Shown here one piece after another: positions 1 to 7,103 of a DNA stretch of 64,000 nucleotides. Source of the DNA: Pedobacter insulae. Lineage in GTDB: Bacteria; Bacteroidota; Bacteroidia; Sphingobacteriales; Sphingobacteriaceae. Position numbers and translations under genes: made by a program. Every line of letters begins with the position of its first letter. Positions within the stretch are counted from its first letter, which is position 1. Below the pieces are notes generated by a model. It worked only from the letters and a program-made list of their open reading frames with translations, did not search any database and had not been told where the DNA came from. Location: contig NZ_FOPP01000014.1 of the NCBI RefSeq assembly GCF_900113525.1, positions 1 through 64,000 of the forward strand, in the 5' to 3' direction.

Positions 1-22
1 AAAAGGAATAATCCCAGCTTTT

Positions 23-184
23 TTATATAATTGTATGATCTTTTAAGTGGCACGGTTTGACCAAAATCACTGGCATCATCACTCCGAAATACTCACTTCT
101 AATTGTCCATATAAAAAGTAACGATGTTACAACCGTTGTCAGTCCAAAAACCAAAGAAATATATGTCGGTAAATTTTCTATCAT
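23..184 (-). CDS. Small putative membrane protein (cassette gene, possibly frameshifted)
   Basis: A 53-codon minus-strand reading frame starts with ATG at 184 and stops at 23-25. The N-terminus (MIENLPTYISLVFGLTTVV) is hydrophobic and looks like a first transmembrane segment at about residues 7-27. The later part is less convincing, and a second minus-strand frame stays open to the left window edge, so a frameshift in a longer membrane protein is possible. It begins about 43 bases beyond the attC-like site at 227-334 when read on the minus strand. This is where the first gene of a cassette would be expected. No function can be assigned. Confidence 0.3.
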   Translation of the reverse strand: MIENLPTYISLVFGLTTVVTSLLFIWTIRSEYFGVMMPVILVKPCHLKDHTII

Positions 185-226
185 AATCTAATTTTTCATT
201 TTAGGACGGTCGTTTTTTCCAATGAC

Positions 227-334
227 GGCTAACGTTCCGGGGCTTGGCGCAAGTTGGCGGTTACGATAAATTTCTAAAGCGGTAGAAAGGTTGAAGATAA
301 TTTCCCGCCAATTTTGCCAAACCTCCTGTTAGGC
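227..334. repeat. attC-like imperfect palindrome, copy 1
   Basis: The outer cores are GGCTAAC (227-233) and GTTAGGC (328-334), resembling the R''/R' boxes RYYYAAC and GTTRRRY of integron attC sites. Inside them CTTGGCGCAAGTTGGCGG faces the complement of TTTGGCAAAATTGGCGG. The arms pair with one extra base on one side, like the extrahelical bases of attC hairpins. The centre holds a small TTTCTA/TAGAAA stem. It lies just beyond the stop of the AIPR gene. Attribution to integrons is inferred from this architecture, and no integrase is in the window. Confidence 0.6.
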
Positions 335-409
335 GTATTAACTTAGCGAAAAGCTGATGGCTTTCTTTTTTGCTGTATTACAAGAATAAAATTTGGGTTT
401 AAAAGTTGG

Positions 410-2173
410 CTACCTTATGTTTTTTAAATCTTCGAATAATGTGTCGCTTTCAAGTATGTTTTTTTCATTATTAAAATCCACTTTCGATTTCGGCTTTTTA
501 AAATACGCATTATATGAAAATGTTCGCCCTATTTGTATATGAGCTTGTTTATCTTTTTCCACTATTTGTTCTATTACATTTAAAGTATCATCATAACCTT
601 CTTTCAACTTTGCCTCTTCTTTGTAGATATTTAAATCGTTCTCGGATTGCAAATATTTATAGATGCCATAACTCATTAACTCATCTGCATACGCCAGAAC
701 TTCATGGTCTGCTATATTCAGTTGTTTTTGATTTTGGACATGTCTATATATTCTATATGCAGTTAAAAGTTGATGATAAACGGCTGACTCTTTTTTTCCA
801 TCAAAAAGATCTTCTAATGGATGCTTATCAAAAGTTGATGCATCAAATATCTTCTGAAGAACACTGGCAATACTATTTTTTGCAGTTTGAGGCTCTTCAA
901 AAAAGGTAGCAAACCAATATTTTATTACTGTTTCACTTTCAATACTATCATCGAACTTTAAACTCTCTTTTGAAAAATTTTCTCCACGTTTTGTAATGTA
1001 GTTGATCCCTGCGTTATTAAAAACTTCTTTAGTTAACATATTGAAGTCTTTATTACTTATTTTGTCTCTATAATTTATAGGAGTCTGAGTATTGGTCGCA
1101 TCAGTAATTTTCTCGACCAAGGTTTTATCCTTTGTTTCGTAAATCCGTATGTTAACATAAATGTCCTTCAGTAAACCTGGATTTTTAATATAATTATTGT
1201 ATAATACCCAACTAGTTTGAAGTCCATTAACAATTTGTGGATTTGTTATTGGTAACAAATATTTATCATCTTGGGGGCTTTTTGGTATAATCAGCTGCTC
1301 GCATATCACAGTTATACCATTATTAAGAAAGGGGAAATAAACTGCATCTTCTCTTTTGTTTAGTGTTTCATTCATCCTTTTATTCGCTCTAACCTTTATG
1401 CCTAAAAATGAACGGATATTTTCTTCAAAAAGTGATGCGATACTACCATTTGTTTGTTCTTCATAAGCCATTAATTGACACAATTCGGTTGCTGGAATTC
1501 GAAAATTTGCAGCTCGAATATCTTGTATTGCAAAAGTGTAGATTCCTTGACTGTCTAAAGCTGAAATATTTGATACCTGTGGATGAAATGTGAATTTAAT
1601 TTCTTTTCTCTTTTGTCTAGATAAGTCTGCTACTTTTTCATATAAAGTATCTGAATCAACAATTAAAAAGTCGTTCTCCACATCGTTGTATGTTTCATAT
1701 ATCTGTTGATTATTTGCGTAATCAGGATCTATGTTTAAACCGTTGAAAATAAAGTAGAGTTTGGTTTCTATAACTATCCCTTGCTCTGAAATTTGTTTGT
1801 ATTCATCCATCCAGCGTTTTAGATCGTCTATATTTTGCTTTCCAACTTTATTTCCATATGTAAATATGTCTCTGAAGTCACTTCTAAATTTATCAATTTC
1901 ATTAGCCGCTAAACTTCGTTTATTCTTACATTGAAACACATGCATAACATAATATTCACCTTGGTCTTGAAACCAAATCCCATCAATTCCCCCATCTCTG
2001 CTTCCTTTTACCAAAATATTATCAAAAACTTCTTGGAACGGTTTATCTAGAAAAGCTGAAATAGAAAAGATTTCAAACGCTAAGTTTATATTTTGATTTT
2101 GATCAGCGCTTTGTGGAAATTGATTCGCCACTCTCGTTAAGTATCCGTTGATGAATAATTCTTTGTTGTTCAT
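410..2173 (-). CDS. AIPR family abortive phage infection protein
   Basis: The 587-residue protein has the hallmark AIPR segments: ENIRSFLG at 251-258, FPFLNNGITVIC at 280-291 and PQIVNGLQT at 312-320. AIPR proteins are associated with abortive infection and phage resistance. The N-terminal part carries GGIDGIW (61-67) followed by VFQCK (79-83). This looks like the D...QxK active site of Mrr-type PD-(D/E)XK nucleases and suggests a nuclease module joined to the AIPR module. The gene is transcribed away from the SymE-like gene at 2433 and ends 75 bases before the attC-like site at 227-334, so it reads as a cassette cargo gene. Family assignment is confident; nuclease activity is inferred. Confidence 0.85.
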   Translation of the reverse strand: MNNKELFINGYLTRVANQFPQSADQNQNINLAFEIFSISAFLDKPFQEVFDNILVKGSRDGGIDGIWFQDQGEYYVMHVFQCKNKRSLAANEIDKFRSDFRDIFTYGNKVGKQNIDDLKRWMDEYKQISEQGIVIETKLYFIFNGLNIDPDYANNQQIYETYNDVENDFLIVDSDTLYEKVADLSRQKRKEIKFTFHPQVSNISALDSQGIYTFAIQDIRAANFRIPATELCQLMAYEEQTNGSIASLFEENIRSFLGIKVRANKRMNETLNKREDAVYFPFLNNGITVICEQLIIPKSPQDDKYLLPITNPQIVNGLQTSWVLYNNYIKNPGLLKDIYVNIRIYETKDKTLVEKITDATNTQTPINYRDKISNKDFNMLTKEVFNNAGINYITKRGENFSKESLKFDDSIESETVIKYWFATFFEEPQTAKNSIASVLQKIFDASTFDKHPLEDLFDGKKESAVYHQLLTAYRIYRHVQNQKQLNIADHEVLAYADELMSYGIYKYLQSENDLNIYKEEAKLKEGYDDTLNVIEQIVEKDKQAHIQIGRTFSYNAYFKKPKSKVDFNNEKNILESDTLFEDLKNIR

Positions 2174-2269
2174 GTAATGAAATATTTCTCGAATTTACCA
2201 TTAATAATTATATAATTAAATATTAAAGCCTCGACCATAGGAATATATCCGATTTTAACCGTTTATTCT

Positions 2270-2305
2270 CCGACTAGCTATTTTCGATTCCGCATCTTTA
2301 TAGTG
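2270..2305 (+). promoter_or_regulatory. Conserved bipartite promoter-like element of SymE leader 1
   Basis: CCGACTA (2270-2276) is followed after exactly 20 bases by TTTATAGTG (2297-2305). The same pair with the same 20-base spacing occurs before the other two SymE leaders at 4805-4840 and 7104-7139. The second box resembles a TATAAT-type -10, and the first would fall near -33. Transcription would then begin in or just after the A1 repeat. Conservation across three copies supports a regulatory role; promoter activity is inferred. Confidence 0.5.
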
Positions 2306-2432
2306 CGAGTAATAATTGGAGTAGTCCAGTTAATTTTTATATTTACCATATCCAGGCGAACAGTTGAAAGTACTGAAGTTCTATCGGTTTCCGATTGTTA
2401 CTCGCGGCGACCTGGACTTTTATTTTTTTACC
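2305..2432 (+). ncRNA. Structured SymE leader RNA 1 with anti-start segment
   Basis: Elements in order: A1 GCGAGTAAT (2305-2313); a small hairpin of type TTGGA/TCCAG (2315-2328); helix P1 TCCAGG (2351-2356) closing with CCTGGA (2411-2416); hairpin P2 CAGT/ACTG with loop TGAAAGT (2361-2375); hairpin P3 ATCGG/CCGAT with loop TTT (2383-2395); and segment A' GTTACTCGC (2397-2405). A' is the exact complement of GCGAGTAAC (2435-2443), which overlaps the SymE start codon, and pairs with A1 through one G-U. A U-rich run follows P1, as in an intrinsic terminator or attenuator. The helices and the A'/A2 pairing covary with the two sister leaders. I do not recognise the motif. Confidence 0.7.
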
Positions 2433-2714
2433 ATGCGAGTAACAAAAAAACAACAACCAAAAATCATCCAAGAACTCCAACCGAACAAAACCTGTAAATG
2501 TGGAGCTTGCGAACCCAGAAAACCTAAACTTCCAGAGGGATTAAGACGATTAAAAGTTCAGCCAAAGTATATGCGATATACCTGGAGGAGCGCAGTCGTT
2601 CCACAGATAATGTTGCAAGGAGAGTGGTTACGTAAAACTGGGTTTGAATGTGAACAACACGTAATTATTACGGTTAAAAATAAGAGGCTAATTATAAAAT
2701 TGGAGAAAGAATAA
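2433..2714 (+). CDS. SymE-like type I toxin, copy 1
   Basis: The 93-residue protein matches the SymE toxin family (AbrB-like fold; the E. coli member is an RNA-targeting toxin controlled by an antisense RNA). Recognisable features are RRLKVQPKY (38-46), VPQIMLQGEWLRKTGF (56-71) and a C-terminal beta-strand region HVIITVKNKRLIIKLEKE. The ATG at 2433 is chosen because the anti-start complement and the alignment with the two paralogues both begin there; an upstream in-frame start lies inside the structured leader. An N-terminal extension with CKCGAC (21-26) followed by RKPKLP is shared by all three paralogues, and I do not know it from SymE itself. It could be a metal site. The gene is divergent from the AIPR gene. 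Confidence 0.8.
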   Translation: MRVTKKQQPKIIQELQPNKTCKCGACEPRKPKLPEGLRRLKVQPKYMRYTWRSAVVPQIMLQGEWLRKTGFECEQHVIITVKNKRLIIKLEKE

Positions 2715-2721
2715 TCAGTTA

Positions 2722-2754
2722 AAACTGTCGGCGCATAAAAAGTGTCGGCAGTTT
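2722..2754 (+). terminator. Hairpin downstream of SymE copy 1
   Basis: AAACTGTCGGC (2722-2732) pairs over 11 positions, two of them G-U, with GTCGGCAGTTT (2744-2754). It lies 8 bases after the SymE stop. A nearly identical hairpin follows copy 3. There is no long U tract after the stem, so termination is likely but not certain. Confidence 0.5.
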
Positions 2755-2805
2755 GCCTATGAAATTAGCAGGTTAGCATTTTAAGAGGTATGCGTCCTGC
2801 ATTAC

Positions 2806-2911
2806 GCCTAACGCCCCAAGGCTTTACGAAGTTGGCAGTTAAGATAAATTTCTAAAAGCGGTAGAAAGTTTAAAGAGGATTTCCGCCAATTTTGTAAAGC
2901 CTTTGTTAGTG
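2806..2911. repeat. attC-like imperfect palindrome, copy 2
   Basis: The outer cores are GCCTAAC (2806-2812) and GTTAGTG (2905-2911). The arms GGCTTTACGAAGTTGGC and the complement of GCCAATTTTGTAAAGCC pair with two mismatches. The arm core TTTAC differs from the TTGGC and TTGCC of the other copies but is matched on the opposite arm, so structure is conserved over sequence. A central TTTCTA/TAGAAA stem is present. The site separates the SymE-1 gene from the end of the OLD-family gene. Confidence 0.6.
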
Positions 2912-2936
2912 GCTGGCATATTCCGCCTTCATTTTG

Positions 2937-4619
2937 TTAAATAAATTGTTTTACAAACTTTCTTGCTGGTTCAAGTTCCTCGTCAGTATTTAAGTCTTTA
3001 GCTAATACTTCACTAACCCATTTGGGCCCGTGATTACCCACACTTTTTACAAAGCTTTCTAATTCTCCGACTTCAAGAACTAGGAACCCTTTCTCTTTAA
3101 GTTTTATTTGAATCCTTTCGAATGCTTGTGTTGCATTTCCACTTGGGATGTATGATTTTCCAACTTCCTTTGCTTCTGACCAAGCTGACGCTTTCTTTAA
3201 TGCTCTTTGAATTTCATTTATTTTTTCTTTTGGAAAAATTCTTTCAGTTGTAGTATTGAACGTATTCTCTATATCTTTTTTTATGTCAGCAGTTAAAAAT
3301 TCGGGTCTTTTTTGTTCAATTTCTCTTTTAACAATTTTCCAATCATTTTCAATATCGGCCCATGCACCACCTAAATCTTCAAATATTTCTTTTAATGGGT
3401 TAATGTCATTCAATACATCAAAGTCTGAAACAACCTTTATTGGAACATTAAGTTTTTTCAATGCTTTTATTGCTGTTGGAATTCTATGTTTACCACCGCA
3501 ATGAATGAATAATATATCAGGAGCAATGGAACCTGTGTTATCAAATTGAGCGGATAATACGGCTGAAAAAAACCTGCAATCTGAATCGCTTTCGCAGATA
3601 ACGACTTTCGAATGAAATAATCCATTCAATACATTTGAATGTCTTAACAAAGAATCATTCCAAATTCGATCAATATCTGAACTTGTTAATGAACTAACTT
3701 TATTTATAGAGCCATCTCGCTGTATGCGAATAATTCTAAGCTTACTTATGTTAGCATCTAAAAGTCCTTTGAGAAAATCTTCACTATGGGTAGCCAAGAA
3801 CAACTGTCTTGCAGAAGGTAAATCTTTTGCAAGCATTTTACCTAAAAGCCTCGCTTGAGGCGGATGTAAAAAAGCTTCTGGCTCATCAACGAACAATATC
3901 GAGTGATTTGAAATAAATGCATTCAAAAGGACACCAACGAAACTTCGCATGCCATCTCCTTGTTCGTGAAGCAAATCTAATTTTTCTAGTTCCCTTAAAT
4001 ATGTAGAAGAGACTCTATCTTCACCAGTTTTTAGCTCAGGTTTTTCCCCTATGTAAAGCGGTACTTCACTACCAGCATTTCTATGAACTATTAAGTCGGC
4101 ACCAAATGCTTGCCTAAAATAATCACTGAATCTTTGTTCAAGCAAATCATCTTTCTGTAGAAAATGGATTGGGTGCTGTATTGCTTGTGTTGTCAGTTTA
4201 ATGTTTTGTGCTGGATTAGCTGCTTGAATTCTTTGCTCTGTCGAGAGTATATTAACGAATAGAGAATATAAATCACTTAATCCACCCTTATAATTTGCCC
4301 ACCAATTTTTAGCCATTGGTTCATATATGTTATATCCAAATCCTTGATAATATGGGTGTGGATTTGCACTAAAATGTTTTATCGAATAGGATTGTAAATA
4401 GCTAAAAAAATCTGTTTCGTCACCTTCTTGTTCAATTGTAATGTCTTTTAGAACTTTTACTTTTTTTGTTTTGGCTTTAAGAAGTGTAGCCGCTTCCTTC
4501 AATGAGGCACTTTTTCCTGCATTATTAGGCCCAACGAAAACTACAATATCGTCTTTTTCAAATTGTAGTGTTGTGTCATCACTAAATTTCATTTCGCTTA
4601 TCCAAATTCTTGTAGCCAT
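2937..4619 (-). CDS. OLD-family ATP-dependent endonuclease (ABC-type ATPase plus TOPRIM)
   Basis: The 560-residue protein has an N-terminal ABC-type ATPase with Walker A GPNNAGKS (30-37), Walker B LFVDEPE (242-248) and an H-loop in LATHSE (His 279). A TOPRIM nuclease domain follows, with the glutamate in VVICESDSD (E343) and the DFD acidic pair at 399-401. This order defines overcoming-lysogenization-defect nucleases, which act in phage defence alone or with partners. No GajB-like helicase or other partner gene is adjacent, so a stand-alone OLD protein is most likely. The gene ends 26 bases from attC-like site 2 and diverges from SymE copy 2, repeating the cassette layout. Confidence 0.85.
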   Translation of the reverse strand: MATRIWISEMKFSDDTTLQFEKDDIVVFVGPNNAGKSASLKEAATLLKAKTKKVKVLKDITIEQEGDETDFFSYLQSYSIKHFSANPHPYYQGFGYNIYEPMAKNWWANYKGGLSDLYSLFVNILSTEQRIQAANPAQNIKLTTQAIQHPIHFLQKDDLLEQRFSDYFRQAFGADLIVHRNAGSEVPLYIGEKPELKTGEDRVSSTYLRELEKLDLLHEQGDGMRSFVGVLLNAFISNHSILFVDEPEAFLHPPQARLLGKMLAKDLPSARQLFLATHSEDFLKGLLDANISKLRIIRIQRDGSINKVSSLTSSDIDRIWNDSLLRHSNVLNGLFHSKVVICESDSDCRFFSAVLSAQFDNTGSIAPDILFIHCGGKHRIPTAIKALKKLNVPIKVVSDFDVLNDINPLKEIFEDLGGAWADIENDWKIVKREIEQKRPEFLTADIKKDIENTFNTTTERIFPKEKINEIQRALKKASAWSEAKEVGKSYIPSGNATQAFERIQIKLKEKGFLVLEVGELESFVKSVGNHGPKWVSEVLAKDLNTDEELEPARKFVKQFI

Positions 4620-4656
4620 ATTATTTTCTTTGATCCTGCTTTTATTATTATAAATT

Positions 4657-4747
4657 ACATTAACCTCTGTGGTTTAGCGAAAGTTGAAGCTCGTTTTTAA
4701 TTCCTATGCAAGATAATGTTTGAAGTTGAATTTCCGTCATTGTTATT
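4657..4747. repeat. Possible degenerate attC-like relic
   Basis: The stretch TTAATTCCTATGCAAGATAA followed by TGTTTGAAGTTGAATTTCC (about 4697-4735) closely resembles the interior of the attC-like site at 5357-5465. TAAC (4661-4664) and TGTTAT (4741-4746) lie where the outer cores would be, but the arms no longer pair well. It sits between the OLD start codon and SymE leader 2. This would mean the OLD gene and SymE-2 were once separate cassettes. Low certainty. Confidence 0.3.
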
Positions 4748-4804
4748 AATCCTATCTGTACTTAGGGAACATTTATTTAACCTGTTAATTTTATTCGTGT
4801 AAAT

Positions 4805-4840
4805 CCGACTATTTAAATTATAATTCCCATCTTTATAATG
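4805..4840 (+). promoter_or_regulatory. Conserved bipartite promoter-like element of SymE leader 2
   Basis: CCGACTA (4805-4811), 20 bases, then TTTATAATG (4832-4840), identical in layout to the elements before leaders 1 and 3. The second box contains a perfect TATAAT. The last bases of the box are also the ATG that precedes repeat A1. Confidence 0.5.
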
Positions 4841-4973
4841 CAATCTACGTTGGAGCAATCCAACAAATTTTCTTACTCACGATACACCCAGGCAAACTGG
4901 TGAAAGTCCAGCATCATTTCGGTTTTCCGACGTAGATTGCGGTGACCTGGGTGCGCGTTAAACTTTTTATAAA
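4840..4973 (+). ncRNA. Structured SymE leader RNA 2 with anti-start segment
   Basis: A1 GCAATCTACG (4840-4849) is followed by the perfect hairpin GTTGGA-GCAA-TCCAAC. P1 is CACCCAGG (4885-4892) with CCTGGGTG (4946-4953), 8 perfect pairs. P2 is CTGG/CCAG with loop TGAAAGT. P3 is TCGG/CCGA (4919-4930). A' CGTAGATTGC (4931-4940) follows P3 directly. A' is the exact 10-base complement of both A1 and the start-codon segment A2 (4976-4985). A1 and A2 share 13 identical bases including ATG. This is the cleanest of the three leaders. Confidence 0.75.
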
Positions 4974-5276
4974 ATGCAATCTACGAAAAGTCAAAAAGCC
5001 GCTTCTTCGAGCAAGCCAAAAATCATCCAAGAACTCCAACCAAACAAAATCTGCAACTGCGGAGCTTGCGAACCTAGAAAACCTAAACTTCCAGATGTCC
5101 AACGCCGATTAAAAATCCAGCCAAAATATATGAAGTCCACTTGGAAGGAGTCAATTGTTCCACAAATATTATTGCAAGGAGAGTGGTTGCGAAAAACTGG
5201 TTTTGAATACGACCACCACGTAATTATTACCCAAAAGAAAGGAAAACTAATTATTGAGTTGGAGAAAGAAAATTAA
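4974..5276 (+). CDS. SymE-like type I toxin, copy 2
   Basis: The 100-residue protein is a close paralogue of the product at 2433-2714, with CNCGACEPRKPKLP (27-40), RRLKIQPKY and VPQILLQGEWLRKTGF. Its C-terminal strand HVIITQKKGKLIIELEKEN is complete. It has a slightly longer, serine- and lysine-rich N-terminus. The ATG at 4974 lies inside the A2 segment that the leader's A' can cover. It is divergent from the OLD gene. SymE family membership is clear; toxicity and the RNA control are inferred. Confidence 0.8.
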   Translation: MQSTKSQKAASSSKPKIIQELQPNKICNCGACEPRKPKLPDVQRRLKIQPKYMKSTWKESIVPQILLQGEWLRKTGFEYDHHVIITQKKGKLIIELEKEN

Positions 5277-5283
5277 GTTAAGG

Positions 5284-5308
5284 TGTCGGGTAATTTGTCT
5301 GACATTTT
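5284..5308 (+). terminator. Hairpin downstream of SymE copy 2
   Basis: TGTCGG (5284-5289) pairs with CTGACA (5299-5304), including one G-U, and is followed by TTTT. It lies at the same place as the hairpins after copies 1 and 3 but with a different stem. Confidence 0.4.
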
Positions 5309-5356
5309 ATGAAAGCCGAAAGGTTTGCGCGATGAGGGATATGCGCCCAGAGTTAC

Positions 5357-5465
5357 GCCTAACGCCCCACTGCTTGCCGAAGTTGGTGGGCTAGCGTTAA
5401 ATTCCTAGGCAGTATAAAAGGTTAAAGTTGAATTTCCTACCAATTTTGGCAAACCGTTGTTAGGT
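5357..5465. repeat. attC-like imperfect palindrome, copy 3
   Basis: The outer cores GCCTAAC (5357-5363) and GTTAGGT (5459-5465) both fit the RYYYAAC/GTTRRRY consensus. Arms GCTTGCCGAAGTTGGTGGG and the complement of CCTACCAATTTTGGCAAAC pair along their length with scattered mismatches. The arm core (TTGCC) differs from copies 1 and 2 but is compensated. It lies between the SymE-2 gene and the stop of the Abi-alpha-like gene. Confidence 0.6.
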
Positions 5466-5481
5466 GCAGAGTATGCAATTA

Positions 5482-6102
5482 TTATTTATTTACTGATTTA
5501 TAAAAGCTTTGCCCCATTTCTGTAACTTTGAAACTATCTAAACCATGAAATGTTGTTGGTGAATGACCACCGATCTGAATTCCTCTAGTCGTTGTTACAC
5601 CAAATGTTATCAACCCTAAACTTAATAATACATTAAGTGACTCTTTTTTCAAATAATTAGAATCATTCAGACTAACCATAGTCTCATATTTGGTCTGTTG
5701 AGATAAGCAAAACGTATTTATTTCATCGAATATTTTCACGTCAATTGGTTCAAGGCTATCCAACGTGTCAATAAATATTTTTCTAATAGAACCATTATAA
5801 TTCTTATCAGTAGCGTTTCCTAAAAGATTTGCCCACTTTGATAAAAGATCATCATTATCCTCTAGAGATGCTTTTTCAAGTATTTTATACCCAAACGAAA
5901 GATCTGTTGGTCTAGTATCATCTGACTTTACAAGTTTATATTTCTCTTCCAATTTTAAAGTATTAGCAATTCTTTTTGCCTTTATAGCATCACTATATAG
6001 AATTCCAGCCCCATCAACTAATGGTTTGCCTACTATTTCGGCAAAGAAATTCGTTAAACTTTCAACTGGTTTGGAATTGATTATATCGCCTACTGCTCCC
6101 AT
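5482..6102 (-). CDS. Abi-alpha-like (DUF4393-type) protein
   Basis: The 206-residue soluble protein resembles the Abi_alpha/DUF4393 family. The N-terminal part has PVESLTNFFAEIVGKPLVDGAGILYSD-type helices with a K-R rich stretch (AIKAKRIANTLKLEEKY), a middle segment DDLLSKWANLLGNATD, and a C-terminal part that looks like a winged helix (KKESLNVLLSLGLITFG). The family is linked by name and context to abortive infection, but its mechanism is not known to me. The gene follows the membrane protein at 6181-6996 on the same strand with a 78-base gap, so the two may act together. It ends next to attC-like site 3. Confidence 0.6.
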   Translation of the reverse strand: MGAVGDIINSKPVESLTNFFAEIVGKPLVDGAGILYSDAIKAKRIANTLKLEEKYKLVKSDDTRPTDLSFGYKILEKASLEDNDDLLSKWANLLGNATDKNYNGSIRKIFIDTLDSLEPIDVKIFDEINTFCLSQQTKYETMVSLNDSNYLKKESLNVLLSLGLITFGVTTTRGIQIGGHSPTTFHGLDSFKVTEMGQSFYKSVNK

Positions 6103-6180
6103 ATATTTTGTTTTAAATTTTGTTTCTTCATTTACTTACTTGTAAGGTTCAATGTATACTGAATTCGTATTTGTTTTGCA

Positions 6181-6996
6181 TTATAGTATCTTTTTTACCC
6201 ATAAACTAAAATAATACAAACCTAAAGACACAAATGATGCAAAAAATAGATTAATAATCATAAGCCAAATTGCAGAAGAAACTGAATTTGAGTATTTATA
6301 GATTGGATAAACAAAAACAAGAAATACAATTAGACCACCGTATTCAGTCCATTTTTTCTTTACTTCTTTTCTCTCAGTTTCATCTTGGTATGTTATTACT
6401 TTTATTCCAGGCTCTAAAATGCTGATATTTAAATATGGATTGTCTTCAAAATCCTCAACAAGAAAATGAAAGATAGCTTTAGTCTTACCTTTTATAAGAG
6501 GAATATCAAACCTTCTGTGTCTAGTGACAAAATTTATTTCATTCTGCAAACTATTATTTATTGGTTGTTTGCCTTCGAATGCAATTAAATGTCTAGTTCT
6601 GACATCTTCAAACTTGTCATTAAAATCTTTCTCAAGAGATAGATCCTTTGTTAAATCATCATAAAGTAATTGGCCCTGATGCCTATATATCATACAGCCA
6701 ACTGGAACCGAAAATTCAAACATTAATCTCGCAAAGTCGTTGTGGCTAGTATTAATTATTTCAGCAGAAATTATGTGTAAGTTATTAGAAGTCTGTCCAT
6801 TGTAAAGTATCTGAATGTTGCCCCAATCTTGGCTTTGGAGAGAATAAGCCAAACGTTGGCCCCATGTTCTTTTTGTGAAAATTGATTTTCTATTAGTGTA
6901 TTTTTCCTTGATTAAAAAAACAATGCCGCCAATTATAAATGTGCCAACGTATTTAAATATATCTAGTATTGCTTGAGTGTTAATTGTATCTGGCAT
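6181..6996 (-). CDS. Unknown membrane protein in cassette, upstream of the Abi-alpha-like gene
   Basis: I do not recognise this 271-residue protein. It has one hydrophobic segment near the N-terminus (about residues 13-26, FKYVGTFIIGGIVFLI). A soluble central region of about 190 residues rich in beta-type segments follows, then two or three hydrophobic segments at the C-terminus (about 219-268). It shares direction with the Abi-alpha-like gene and lies in the same cassette, divergent from SymE copy 3. A membrane-bound sensor or effector is possible. No motif supports a specific role. Confidence 0.6.
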   Translation of the reverse strand: MPDTINTQAILDIFKYVGTFIIGGIVFLIKEKYTNRKSIFTKRTWGQRLAYSLQSQDWGNIQILYNGQTSNNLHIISAEIINTSHNDFARLMFEFSVPVGCMIYRHQGQLLYDDLTKDLSLEKDFNDKFEDVRTRHLIAFEGKQPINNSLQNEINFVTRHRRFDIPLIKGKTKAIFHFLVEDFEDNPYLNISILEPGIKVITYQDETERKEVKKKWTEYGGLIVFLVFVYPIYKYSNSVSSAIWLMIINLFFASFVSLGLYYFSLWVKKIL

Positions 6997-7103
6997 TAAT
7001 TATTTTTTAAGTTAAATTTAAACTAGCTTATTCAAGCTAATTACTATTAAATCTACACAACTTTATTGCATTTAAAAATTATCTGATTTTATCCGATTAA
7101 CCT

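Noticed and set aside
2305..2443. Leader as a group II intron remnant with exon-binding pairing
   Set aside because: No domain V hairpin or intron-encoded protein is present. The pairing partner is the start codon, not a splice junction. Kept only as an outside possibility.
2303..2497. Plus-strand open frame overlapping SymE leader 1
   Set aside because: It runs through the structured leader and overlaps SymE in another frame, and its product is not seen at the other two loci.
4885..4953. Leader as a cobalamin riboswitch, because CTGGTGAAAGTCCAG recalls part of that motif
   Set aside because: The conserved B12-box and remaining core are absent and the downstream gene is a SymE toxin.
4840..4985. 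The A1 and A2 direct repeats as target-site duplication of an inserted element
   Set aside because: No transposase or terminal repeats are present, the repeats include the toxin start codon, and the complementary A' inside explains them better as base-pairing partners.
4914..5102. Minus-strand open frame opposite SymE copy 2
   Set aside because: It is antisense to the leader and toxin gene and has no counterpart at the sister copies.
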